This document shows, piece after piece, positions 8,656-14,801 of a stretch of DNA of 17,058 nucleotides. The DNA is taken from contig SPCO01000009.1 of the NCBI GenBank assembly GCA_004525275.1, positions 1-17,058 on the forward strand, given 5' to 3'. Position numbers and translations under genes: made by a program. This DNA comes from Thermomicrobiales bacterium (GTDB taxonomy: Bacteria; Chloroflexota; Limnocylindria; Limnocylindrales; CSP1-4). Numbering within the stretch: position 1 is the stretch's first letter; the number at the start of each line of letters is the position of its first letter. The notes beneath the pieces are model-generated. The model was given only the letters and a program-made list of their open reading frames with translations, had not been told where the DNA came from and did no database searches.

Positions 8656-8661
8656 AGTGTA
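8656..8661 (-). promoter_or_regulatory. Candidate extended -10 promoter of rpsB
   Basis: The minus strand reads GGACCCGTGC then TACACT then CCCGCC. TGC directly before TACACT matches an extended -10 element. It shares its flanks with the boxes upstream of rplS, ffh and nusA. No clear -35 hexamer is seen. Confidence 0.55.
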
Positions 8662-8739
8662 GCACGGGTCCGCGGCGTGGCGGTGTCGCGGTGGGGCGCT
8701 CGCACGAGCCGCGGCCGTCGGCGTCGGCTTGTGGCGTTC

Positions 8740-8812
8740 GCCGGCGCTTGCCGGCCCGGCGAGTAGGCCTGGCCGCCTGCCGGGCGCTTGCCCGCCCGGC
8801 TAGTAGGCCCGG
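8740..8812. repeat. Two tandem 32-nt hairpin repeats, 40-nt period
   Basis: Unit A (8741-8772) and unit B (8781-8812) match at 28 of 32 positions. Each begins with a hairpin around the plus-strand loop GCTT: GCCGGC/GCCGGC in A (8740-8755) and CGGGC/GCCCG in B (8781-8794). Both are followed by a near-identical segment containing AGTAGGCC. Two of the four differences, at unit positions 2 and 13, fall on paired bases and swap C-G for G-C, so pairing is kept. This resembles REP-type extragenic palindromes. Neighbouring sequence on either side shows no third clear copy. Confidence 0.75.
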
Positions 8813-9094
8813 TACCTGGCGAGATCCTCACCCAGGGAACGCTATGGCCAGATTCCGGCTGCCTGCCGTGACATCTGTAAGGCCGTCGAGCGCTTCCCAC
8901 GCTCGGTCGAGCACAGTACGGGCCACATCCCGATCGCTGCTCGCGCATGATCTGGCCCAGCGATCCGTGCATGAGAATTGTGCCGGATCCCTACGCGAGA
9001 GGAGGCCGGGTCGTCGCCTTCTTCGTTTGATCGAGGCGCTCCCCAAGGAGGCGAGCGCGGAGGTCGTGACAGCACCGGCTGACACGGGGCTTGC
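8813..9094. other. Unassigned stretch between the hairpin repeat and yraN
   Basis: I cannot assign a gene here. Frames are open on both strands, as expected at this GC content. A minus-strand frame at 8828-9085 (GTG start, 85 residues) ends in a moderately protein-like segment, DRDVARTVLDRAWEALDGL, but its first half is Arg-rich, it has no ribosome-binding site and I recognise no family. A minus-strand ATG at about 8970 begins a different frame (MHGSLGQIMREQ), so a decayed, frameshifted gene is possible. The only other structure is the hairpin at 9066-9085. Confidence 0.4.
9066..9085 (-). terminator. Hairpin after yraN, possible terminator without U-tract
   Basis: On the minus strand GTGTCAGC and GCTGTCAC pair around CGGT with one T-T mismatch, nine bases after the yraN stop. 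No T-run follows. It may end the rnhB-yraN transcript or only protect its 3' end. Confidence 0.35.
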
Positions 9095-9502
9095 TCACAT
9101 CGCGTGACGATGTTGGCGGATCCGGTCCCCGGGCTCTACGACCACGAGGTCGAACCGCAGCCGCAGTCGCGGCACCGGCGCTCCATCGGGCAGCGACCCG
9201 CGATCGATGAGACCGTAGGCGGCGGCGCGGATCCGAGCACGCTTCCGGTGGTCCACGGTCTCCTCCGGCAGGCCGAAGTCGCGTCCCGAGCGCCAACGAA
9301 CCTCGACGAACACAAGCGTCTTCGGAGGACCCGGGTCGCTCGCCACGATGTCAAGCTCATGGCGGCCGACATGGACGTTCCGGGCCAGGACCGTCCACCC
9401 GAGACCCGTCAGGCGATCGGCAACCAGCGTCTCGGCAACATCACCGGTCTGCTGGGCGGCGGTGCGCTTCGGGCCACCGGGTGGGTCTGCCATCTCCCAC
9501 AC
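9095..9502 (-). CDS. yraN: YraN/UPF0102 family nuclease-like protein
   Basis: A small protein of the UPF0102 family, related to the Holliday-junction-resolvase/restriction-endonuclease fold; its cellular role is not settled. The PD-(D/E)XK-like core is visible: AETLVADRLTGLGW, the acidic pair in GRHELDIVASD (Glu49, Asp51), then FVEVRWRS (65-72), where family members usually have FVEVK. DFGLPEETVDHRKRARI and LRFDLVVV complete the pattern. Length is 135 residues, near the usual 115-130. The start is uncertain: GTG at 9500-9502, or ATG at 9491-9493, which has GGGAG directly abutting it. It lies 51 nt after rnhB, its common neighbour. Confidence 0.9.
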   Translation of the reverse strand: MWEMADPPGGPKRTAAQQTGDVAETLVADRLTGLGWTVLARNVHVGRHELDIVASDPGPPKTLVFVEVRWRSGRDFGLPEETVDHRKRARIRAAAYGLIDRGSLPDGAPVPRLRLRFDLVVVEPGDRIRQHRHAM

Positions 9503-9553
9503 GATCGCAGGCGACCCTTACCCGCGACGTATCTCATGTGCCTCTGGGGGATC

Positions 9554-10330
9554 TCAGGCGGGCGCGGTGCGCTCGAGTGATTCGAGATCGAGCGCGTCGA
9601 GCATCGCATCGTCGGCCATGACCGGGACGAGTTCGCGAGACAGGAGTTCATGCGATTCTGCGGACGCCGCCGGATCGGCCATCAGGTCGAGCTCAAGCTG
9701 ATCGCCCGCCAGCGTCCGCTGCAGCGCCAGGAACGAGCGTCGGTGAAAGGGCGTCAGACCCAGCCGCCGGATCGCCTGTCGGTGTTCGAGCGTCGCGTAT
9801 CCCTGGTTACGTTCCCAGCCATATCCCGGATAGCGGGCCGCGAGAAGCTCCATCATCCGGTCACGGACGACCTTGGCAACGACCGAGGCGCAGGCGATCG
9901 AATAGACCCGCGCATCGCCATCGACGACGTTCGAGTAGGGGCCGACCAGGGCCTCGAACCCGGCGATCCGGTTGCCGTCGACAAGGACGTGTTCGTGCCC
10001 GCCGACCCTGGCGATCGCCCGGCGCATGGCCAGGTGCGTAGCGTGATAGATGTTCAGCTGGTCGATCTCTCGGACCGAGGCGGCCCCGACCCCGACGGCG
10101 ACCGCGCGCGCTCGAATCAGCGGCGCCAGACGTTCTCGTTGCGCGGCCGACAGCGTCTTCGAGTCACGGACGCCAGGGATCCGATGGCAGCCCGGGCGCA
10201 TGATGACGGCCGCCGCGACGACCGCCCCGCAGGTCGGTGCGACGCCGACCTCATCGACCCCAACGACCCGCTCGAGTCCATCATTCCAGAGTCGGCGCTC
10301 TTGGCGAAGGGTCGGGACGATCGGAGCCAT
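9554..10330 (-). CDS. rnhB: Ribonuclease HII with altered GRG motif
   Basis: Cleaves RNA in RNA-DNA hybrids and starts removal of single ribonucleotides from DNA. The catalytic acidic residues appear intact: Asp26 and Glu27 in GVDEVG, Asp118 in LVDGN, and Asp157 in VVRDRM. DSKTL (56-60), YPGYGWERNQGYAT and LTPFHRRSF also fit. The Gly-Arg-Gly that normally follows DE(A/V) reads Gly29-Val30-Ala31, which is unusual because that loop recognises the ribonucleotide 2'-OH in studied enzymes. About 45 C-terminal residues after the core are acidic and poorly conserved; length is 258 residues. ATG at 10328-10330 has no strong ribosome-binding site. A 294-nt structured spacer separates it from rplS. Confidence 0.93.
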   Translation of the reverse strand: MAPIVPTLRQERRLWNDGLERVVGVDEVGVAPTCGAVVAAAVIMRPGCHRIPGVRDSKTLSAAQRERLAPLIRARAVAVGVGAASVREIDQLNIYHATHLAMRRAIARVGGHEHVLVDGNRIAGFEALVGPYSNVVDGDARVYSIACASVVAKVVRDRMMELLAARYPGYGWERNQGYATLEHRQAIRRLGLTPFHRRSFLALQRTLAGDQLELDLMADPAASAESHELLSRELVPVMADDAMLDALDLESLERTAPA

Positions 10331-10399
10331 CGATCGATAGCCTACCGGAACCGCAGGACTTGCCGACCGCGTCGGCTGCCGAGACCCATGTGGCTAAAT

Positions 10400-10540
10400 G
10401 CCCACTCAGGGAGCGTTACGGCCGGTCCACGGTCGCCGATCGTTGCCCGCGCGACCCAACAGACCGGATGCCACGCTCGGCCTCTCGCTTGTTGCCTCCC
10501 GGGATGGGCACACACGTCAGGTCAGCGCCGCTCAGTGGGC
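10400..10540. ncRNA. Candidate structured RNA of unknown class
   Basis: Four perfect helices are nested in 141 nt: GCCCACT/AGTGGGC (10400-10406 with 10534-10540), GAGCGT/ACGCTC (10411-10416 with 10473-10478), CCGGTC/GACCGG (10422-10427 with 10462-10467) and GGTCGC/GCGACC (10431-10436 with 10451-10456). Their order is fully compatible with one long hairpin closed by an outer stem. I do not recognise RNase P RNA, tmRNA, SRP RNA, 5S or a known riboswitch core. The strand is undetermined because helices read the same both ways; both flanking genes are on the minus strand. Confidence 0.4.
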
Positions 10541-10604
10541 CATGGCGTTCCCCCGATGAGAATCTCGCCACCTCGACCGGCCGCGTCGCGCGACGGGGGC
10601 GGCG

Positions 10605-10619
10605 CCCTGCCTCGCAGGG
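10605..10619 (-). terminator. Hairpin just after rplS, no U-tract
   Basis: CCCTGC and GCAGGG pair perfectly around GAG, five bases after the rplS stop on the minus strand, with GGGG upstream and CCCCC downstream able to extend the structure. No T-run follows, so termination is uncertain; it may protect the 3' end. Confidence 0.45.
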
Positions 10620-10624
10620 ACCCC

Positions 10625-10975
10625 TCAGGAGTTGGTGCGGCGTTCGCGGAGGGTGGCGGCCTTGCCAACGCGGTCGCGCAGGAAATAGAGCTGTGCTCGA
10701 CGGGCGACGCCGTGGCGAACGACCTCGATCTTCTCGATCCGCGGACTGTTGATCTTGAATGTTCGCTCGACACCCACGCCCGAGGCGATCCGCCGGACCG
10801 TGATGGAGCGGGTGATGCCGCCGCCACGAAGGCGCATGACGGTCCCTTCGAAGACCTGGATGCGTTCGCGGGTACCCTCGACGACCTTGGCCGACACCTT
10901 CACGGTGTCACCGGTCGCGATCAGTGGGAGGTCGGTTCGAAGCTGGTCCTGGACGATCTCGTCGAGCACGGTCAC
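10625..10975 (-). CDS. rplS: 50S ribosomal protein L19
   Basis: A protein of the large subunit near the 30S interface. Family motifs are clear: FEGTVMRLRGGGITRSITVR, VGVERTFKINSPRIEKIEVV and RAQLYFLRDRVGKAA, ending at 116 residues, the normal length. GTG at 10973-10975 is chosen, with AGGA eight bases upstream; an in-frame GTG two codons later is the alternative. It follows trmD after a 103-nt gap that contains its own candidate promoter and leader hairpins, so it may be made both as part of the ffh run and independently. Confidence 0.97.
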   Translation of the reverse strand: MTVLDEIVQDQLRTDLPLIATGDTVKVSAKVVEGTRERIQVFEGTVMRLRGGGITRSITVRRIASGVGVERTFKINSPRIEKIEVVRHGVARRAQLYFLRDRVGKAATLRERRTNS

Positions 10976-11048
10976 GTGGCGATTCCTGACTCATCTGGGC
11001 AGCGCTGGCTGCAGTTTGGCATTCGGGATGGACGCGAGGGCGCGTCGG
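10976..11048 (-). promoter_or_regulatory. rplS 5' leader with two hairpins
   Basis: GACGCG/CGCGTC with the loop CCCT (11031-11046, 6 bp) would lie at the very 5' end of the transcript predicted from the -10 box at 11055-11060. GCAGC/GCTGC around CAGC (10999-11012, 5 bp) follows. L19 leaders are known in some bacterial groups, but I do not recognise a known class. Confidence 0.4.
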
Positions 11049-11054
11049 CGGCGG

Positions 11055-11060
11055 AGTATA
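11055..11060 (-). promoter_or_regulatory. Candidate extended -10 promoter of rplS
   Basis: The minus strand reads CGAGCCCGTGC, TATACT, CCGCCG. It lies in the trmD-rplS gap, 80 nt before the start codon. TGC before TATACT gives an extended -10, nearly the same as the rpsB copy (CCCGTGC then TACACT). Confidence 0.55.
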
Positions 11061-11078
11061 GCACGGGCTCGCGGACGA

Positions 11079-11753
11079 TCAGTCGTCAGCCGCAAGATCC
11101 GGCCGTCGAGTGCGCGTCCGCTCCTCGGCCTGGGCGCGGCGCCATCGGGCCACGGCCCCATGATCCCCGGAAGTCAGGATCGAAGGCACATCCATCCCTC
11201 GGAAGACCGCCGGCCGGGTGTATTGCGGGTACTCGAGCAGTCCATCGGAGAACGACTCCTCGAGCGTCGACGCCTCCTCGATGGCCCCGGGCAGCAGCCG
11301 AATGACCGCATCGATGACGACGAGGGCCGGCAGTTCCCCGCCGGTCAGCACGTAGTCGCCGATCGACAGCTCCAGATCGACCAGCGATCGGATCCGTTCG
11401 TCGACCCCCTCGTAGCGCGGGCAGACGAGGATGAGATGCGATCGCGTGGCGAGATCGGCAGCCCGGGCCTGGCGGAAGACCTCACCGACCGGATCCAGGA
11501 GGATCGCCATCGATTCCGGCCGGCGCAGGGCGTCGAGCGCGGCCGCGACCGGTTCTGGGCGCAGGATCATCCCGGCTCCCCCGCCGTACGGCGCGTCATC
11601 GACCGAACGGTGCCGCCCGAGCCCCCACTCACGCAGATCGTGGGTCCGGATGGAGACCAGCCCGTGTTCCTGGATGCGACCCGGGATGCTTTCGGCGAGT
11701 GGCCCATCGAGCATCGCCGGGAACAGGCTGACGACTTCGATCTCGAGGGTCAT
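11079..11753 (-). CDS. trmD: tRNA (guanine-N1)-methyltransferase TrmD
   Basis: Methylates G37 of tRNAs next to the anticodon with SAM, preventing +1 frameshifts. The SPOUT-type trefoil-knot motifs are visible: VVSLFPAML, DDAPYGGGAGM (52-62), RYEGVDERI (113-121), IGDYVLTGGELPALVVIDAV and the catalytic-region Asp170 before LLEYPQYTRP. The knot segment normally reads CGRYEG but here is CPRYEG with Pro112, encoded by CCG. Length 224 is slightly shorter than E. coli's 255, as in many Gram-positive homologues. ATG at 11751-11753 overlaps the rimM stop as ATGA. Confidence 0.96.
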   Translation of the reverse strand: MTLEIEVVSLFPAMLDGPLAESIPGRIQEHGLVSIRTHDLREWGLGRHRSVDDAPYGGGAGMILRPEPVAAALDALRRPESMAILLDPVGEVFRQARAADLATRSHLILVCPRYEGVDERIRSLVDLELSIGDYVLTGGELPALVVIDAVIRLLPGAIEEASTLEESFSDGLLEYPQYTRPAVFRGMDVPSILTSGDHGAVARWRRAQAEERTRTRRPDLAADD

Positions 11754-12355
11754 GGCTCGGATCCGTCCGCCGGGGTCGGGGCGTCGGGGGTTGGCGGTCG
11801 ACGGGAACGCCGCCGAGGTGCCTTCGGTCGGTCCGGATCGGGGACCGTTGTCTTTGCGGGCCGAAGGTCGAGCATTTCGGCATCGACCACGATCTCCCCG
11901 CGCCTCGGGGCGAAGATGCGGATGAATGCCCGGACCGCCGGCAGGTCGAAGCTGGCGTAGTCGCCGCTACCGACCGTAAACACCTCGGTTTCGCCGACCC
12001 GGTAGATATCCTGGACCGTGCCCAGCTCGGCACCATCGACGCCGCGCACGGCGCAGCCGATGACTTCGTGCCAGTAGTAGCTTCCGCGAGCCAGGTCCTC
12101 ATCTGGACGGACGACCGATTCGAGATACCGGCCGCGCAACGTATCGGCGGCATCCCGTGTCGTGATCTCGCGGAACCGGAGTCGCCAGCCGGGACCGTCC
12201 GCGACGGCCTCGGCGGCGGTCAGCGTCAAGGGCCGGTCGTCACCCTCGCGGAACAGCACGCTGCCGACCGTGAAGCGATCGATCGGTCGGTCGGTCAGGA
12301 CCTCCGCCCGGACGGCACCGTTCAGCCCGTGGACGCCCCGCACGAGGGCGACCAC
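11750..12355 (-). CDS. rimM: 16S rRNA processing protein RimM
   Basis: Assists maturation of the 30S head region and binds S19. The N-terminal RimM domain (ALVRGVHGLNGAVRAEVLTD) is followed by the PRC-barrel part (SYYWHEVIGCAVRGVDGAEL to IVVDAEMLDL). A Pro/Arg-rich tail of about 30 residues (from roughly residue 170) is not part of the fold. The start is GTG at 12353-12355. The family usually has a few more residues before the first strand, and the in-frame upstream codons DERL would fit, but no ATG, GTG or TTG precedes them. The ribosome-binding site is weak; coupling to khpA, 17 nt upstream, is likely. The stop overlaps the trmD start. Confidence 0.93.
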   Translation of the reverse strand: MVALVRGVHGLNGAVRAEVLTDRPIDRFTVGSVLFREGDDRPLTLTAAEAVADGPGWRLRFREITTRDAADTLRGRYLESVVRPDEDLARGSYYWHEVIGCAVRGVDGAELGTVQDIYRVGETEVFTVGSGDYASFDLPAVRAFIRIFAPRRGEIVVDAEMLDLRPAKTTVPDPDRPKAPRRRSRRPPTPDAPTPADGSEP

Positions 12356-12372
12356 GAGCCGTTCGTCGACGC

Positions 12373-12606
12373 TCAGAGGATCTCGAGCTGGACCGGCTCC
12401 CCGTCCCGGGCAGCGGTCACCTTGAGCAGGGTCCGGAGCGCCTTTGCGACGCTGCCGTTCCGACCGATGACCTTGCCCATGTCGTCCTCCGCGACGTGGA
12501 GCTCGATAACGGTCGCGCCGTCCTCTTGCACCACTTCCACGGTGACGGCGTCGGGATCATCGACCAACGACTTTGCAACGTATTCGACCAGGTCCTTGGC
12601 TGCCAT
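12373..12606 (-). CDS. khpA: KhpA-like KH-domain RNA-binding protein
   Basis: A 77-residue single KH-domain protein. The GXXG loop is GRNG at residues 48-51, inside DDMGKVIGRNGSVAKALRTL. Homologues (KhpA, also called YlqC) bind many RNAs and pair with KhpB in Gram-positive bacteria, affecting cell division and elongation. The start begins MAAKDLVEYVAKSLVDDPDA, typical of the family. ATG at 12604-12606 lies 11 nt after the rpsP stop, with AGGGG eight bases upstream. The order rpsP-khpA-rimM-trmD is the widespread one in Terrabacteria. Confidence 0.95.
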   Translation of the reverse strand: MAAKDLVEYVAKSLVDDPDAVTVEVVQEDGATVIELHVAEDDMGKVIGRNGSVAKALRTLLKVTAARDGEPVQLEIL

Positions 12607-12617
12607 CGTCGCGACCC

Positions 12618-12872
12618 CTACTTGTCGGCGGGCAGGATGCCCGCTTGTCGAAAGAGCCGGGCGACGGTGTCGGACGGCTGAGCACCCTTGTCGAGCCAGG
12701 CCTTGGCCCGGTCGGCGTCGACGACGAACTCGGTGGGTTCGCTGCGCGGGTTGTAATGACCGAGCGTCTCGAGCGATCGGCCGTCGCGGGCATTTCGCTT
12801 GTCAGCGACGACGACCCGATAGCTCGGTTGTTTGTGTGCGCCGACGCGCGTGAGTCTGATACGGACTGCCAT
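12618..12872 (-). CDS. rpsP: 30S ribosomal protein S16
   Basis: A small 30S protein. MAVRIRLTRVGAHKQPSYRV, VADKRNARDGR, LETLGHYNPR and DTVARLFRQAGIL are family hallmarks, and 84 residues is the usual length. The ATG at 12870-12872 has GGGAGG upstream, but 13 bases away, longer than normal. A perfect 6-bp hairpin lies between the stop of the upstream DUF3352-like gene and this ribosome-binding site. In most genomes rpsP directly follows ffh; here the DUF3352-like gene intervenes. Confidence 0.97.
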   Translation of the reverse strand: MAVRIRLTRVGAHKQPSYRVVVADKRNARDGRSLETLGHYNPRSEPTEFVVDADRAKAWLDKGAQPSDTVARLFRQAGILPADK

Positions 12873-12897
12873 GAGCGGTGCGGTTCCTCCCTCTGGT

Positions 12898-12914
12898 GGG
12901 CGCTGAGGGCGCCC
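12898..12914 (-). promoter_or_regulatory. Hairpin between the DUF3352-like gene and rpsP
   Basis: GGGCGC and GCGCCC pair perfectly around CCTCA on the minus strand, five bases after the upstream stop and six before the rpsP ribosome-binding site. No T-run follows, so read-through or mRNA processing is more likely than full termination. Confidence 0.45.
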
Positions 12915-12919
12915 ATTCC

Positions 12920-14782
12920 CTACTTGACGGTGATGAAGATCTCGGACCGAGCCAGGTCACCCTCGATCGAACTCGACGCGAAGAACGCATCGAACGGATC
13001 GAGGAACGGCTTGACATCGGCCTCGTAGTCGCTGTGGCCGGCCTTGTCGGCAGCCGCCATGGCCGTTTCGATCATCCCCCGCAACGCGGTGATGTCGATG
13101 AAGGTCGTGCCTGTGCCCGGCCCGGCCTGCGCGGCCAGCCCGTTGTACGTCGGGTCGGCGGCAAGCGAGGTCGCCGGCGTCGTCTCGATGACGCCCTTCA
13201 CGAATCCGGATCCGAAACCGATCACGACGACCTCGTCCGTGACGGCAAAGCTGATCTGGATCTTGCCCGTTGGGACCGGCACCGGGGCGCCTTGTGCGCC
13301 GGCCAACCCAGCCAGGCTGGAGAGATCGCCGAGGTCGACCGTCGTGATCGCCACCCCCTTGTAGGTCTCATCGCTGACGCTGAACCCGGCCTGTCCGCCA
13401 CCGAGGGCGATGAGCGTCCGCAGCGCAGTGAACAGCTGCTTGGCGGCCGCCTGATCGGACGGCGCGATGATGATCCCGCCATCCGGTTCATCACCCCTCG
13501 CGTCCACGACGAACGCGGCATCGCCGATCCAGCCGAACGCGGCCTCTCGACCGCCGATCAGCCCGAGGGCCTGGTCGAACTCCTCGAGCTTCGGCCCGAT
13601 CGCCGGATCCGATGCATAGCGGTCGATCGTCTTCTGAAGGGTGGTTCCCAGGTCATTGGTGGTCACGGCGAATACGGCGCTGGAGGGGACATGCTCGATG
13701 ACGTTCGAGGTCCTGTTTTCGGTCGGGCCGATCTGTGTCTCAGGCGTCGGCGCGCTGACCTCCATGACCAGGGCGTCGCTCTCGAACCGCAGCCAGGACG
13801 CCGTCCAGTCCGGGAGGAGCTCAAGCATCGAATCGTTGAGTGCGGACGTTGCGACGCCGGCGCCGCCCGAAATCGCCGCATCGGGCAGTTCGCTCGACCA
13901 ATCGAGAAGTGGGCGGATGGCGATATAGCCGAATGCGACATAGTCGCTGTCGACCGACGCGAATGCCGCCTTGGGGCCTGGCTCCGACGCGAACCCGCTG
14001 TCGCCGTTCGAGTCGATCGCGGCCTTTACCGAGACAAGGTCCCCGAGCACAACGACCTCGCCATTCACGATGGCGTAGCCGGCCGTGAACCCATCGACAT
14101 CGTCGAAGGTGGTGATCGTCGTGCCCTGGTAGGTCTCGGTCGCCGTCGACGCGCCTTTGTCGGCCAGGGCGGACGCCAGCCATGACCGGGCGAGCGCCGC
14201 ATCCTTGATCGACACCACGGCCAGGGCCCGGGAGGACTTCATCGAGCCAGTGCCGGACAATGCGGAGACGGGCGGCAGTGGTCCGACGCTGGCGGCGAGC
14301 TCGCCGCCGAACCACGGCTTGATATCGCCCGTGTAGGTCTGTGCACCCTCCGTGGCGTTCCGGATCAGGTCGTCGAGGACCTCATCGAGCTTGCCGTCCA
14401 GACTCGCCTGATCGGCGAATCCTGGGAAGTTCTGGAGGAAAGAGCCGACGGCTTGACGCTGGTCGCCGGGCAGGTCGAGGCGAACCTCGCCGTACATCGT
14501 CGTATCGGCCGGGACGTAGCCGACGACGGCCGAGTCGGTGGAGGCCCCCGTGATCAGGGCCGCGACGGCAGAGGACGCGCCGACAACGAGCGCGACCACC
14601 GCGATCGCGGCGACCCAGCGCAGTCGGCTGCGGCGGCGCGGTGCGGCCGTCGGGAGGACCGGTTCCGGAGTCGCCCAGGTCACATCGCCCGCGTGGTCCG
14701 ACGTGCCCGATGACGACGAGTCCTGTGGCGTCAGCGGGGCACTCGGGATGGGTGTCCTCGTCGTATCAAGGTCGTCGATCAT
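12920..14782 (-). CDS. DUF3352-like protein with single N-terminal membrane anchor
   Basis: A 620-residue protein of unknown function that resembles DUF3352. The first 48 residues are Ser/Thr/Pro-rich. RRRSRLR (49-55) precedes one hydrophobic segment (about 56-78), which implies the N-terminus is inside and the large C-terminal part outside. The outer part starts VVGYVPADTTMYGEVRLDLP and contains NFPGFADQASLDGKLDEVLD, segments I associate with DUF3352. It has no catalytic motif I can recognise and few Cys. The ATG at 14780-14782 has AAGGA about eight bases upstream and lies 19 nt after ffh, so the two are probably cotranscribed. Its job cannot be deduced; the location between SRP and S16 genes is notable. 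The family assignment is from recalled pattern, not a search. Confidence 0.8.
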   Translation of the reverse strand: MIDDLDTTRTPIPSAPLTPQDSSSSGTSDHAGDVTWATPEPVLPTAAPRRRSRLRWVAAIAVVALVVGASSAVAALITGASTDSAVVGYVPADTTMYGEVRLDLPGDQRQAVGSFLQNFPGFADQASLDGKLDEVLDDLIRNATEGAQTYTGDIKPWFGGELAASVGPLPPVSALSGTGSMKSSRALAVVSIKDAALARSWLASALADKGASTATETYQGTTITTFDDVDGFTAGYAIVNGEVVVLGDLVSVKAAIDSNGDSGFASEPGPKAAFASVDSDYVAFGYIAIRPLLDWSSELPDAAISGGAGVATSALNDSMLELLPDWTASWLRFESDALVMEVSAPTPETQIGPTENRTSNVIEHVPSSAVFAVTTNDLGTTLQKTIDRYASDPAIGPKLEEFDQALGLIGGREAAFGWIGDAAFVVDARGDEPDGGIIIAPSDQAAAKQLFTALRTLIALGGGQAGFSVSDETYKGVAITTVDLGDLSSLAGLAGAQGAPVPVPTGKIQISFAVTDEVVVIGFGSGFVKGVIETTPATSLAADPTYNGLAAQAGPGTGTTFIDITALRGMIETAMAAADKAGHSDYEADVKPFLDPFDAFFASSSIEGDLARSEIFITVK

Positions 14783-14801
14783 CGTGGTTCCTTTCGGCGG
14801 C

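Larger units (their letters stand above)
10331..10624. other. Gene-free, hairpin-rich rplS-rnhB spacer
   Basis: This 294-nt spacer has no gene I can support. It contains a perfect GCCGAC/GTCGGC hairpin with a 3-nt loop (10362-10376), the nested element at 10400-10540, a self-complementary CGTCGCGCGACG at 10584-10595 and the rplS 3' hairpin. A 58-codon minus-strand frame starting at GTG near 10520 ends 13 nt before rnhB, but has no ribosome-binding site and looks non-coding. In many Gram-positive genomes lepB and rbgA lie at this place. Confidence 0.6.

Noticed and set aside
6955..8766. A 603-codon plus-strand open frame across rpsB and tsf
   Set aside because: It lies antisense to two certain genes. 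High GC and codon bias remove stops from the opposite strand, and its translation is Arg/Gly/Leu-rich with no recognisable motif.
8740..8812. CRISPR-like repeat
   Set aside because: There are only two units, no unique spacers (8 nt between units) and no cas genes nearby; the units are palindromic and fit a REP-like element better.
10400..10540. SRP RNA, RNase P RNA, tmRNA or 5S rRNA in the rplS-rnhB spacer
   Set aside because: None of the conserved cores is present on either strand: no GGAAG-type SRP tetraloop region, no GAGGAAAGTCC of RNase P, and no tRNA-like end.
9650..11305. A 551-codon plus-strand open frame across rnhB, the spacer and rplS
   Set aside because: It is antisense to rnhB, rplS and part of trmD, has no domain and changes character at gene borders, as a shadow frame would.
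12878..14185. A 435-codon plus-strand open frame opposite the DUF3352-like gene
   Set aside because: The minus-strand reading has a start, ribosome-binding site, membrane anchor and family-like motifs; the plus-strand reading has none.
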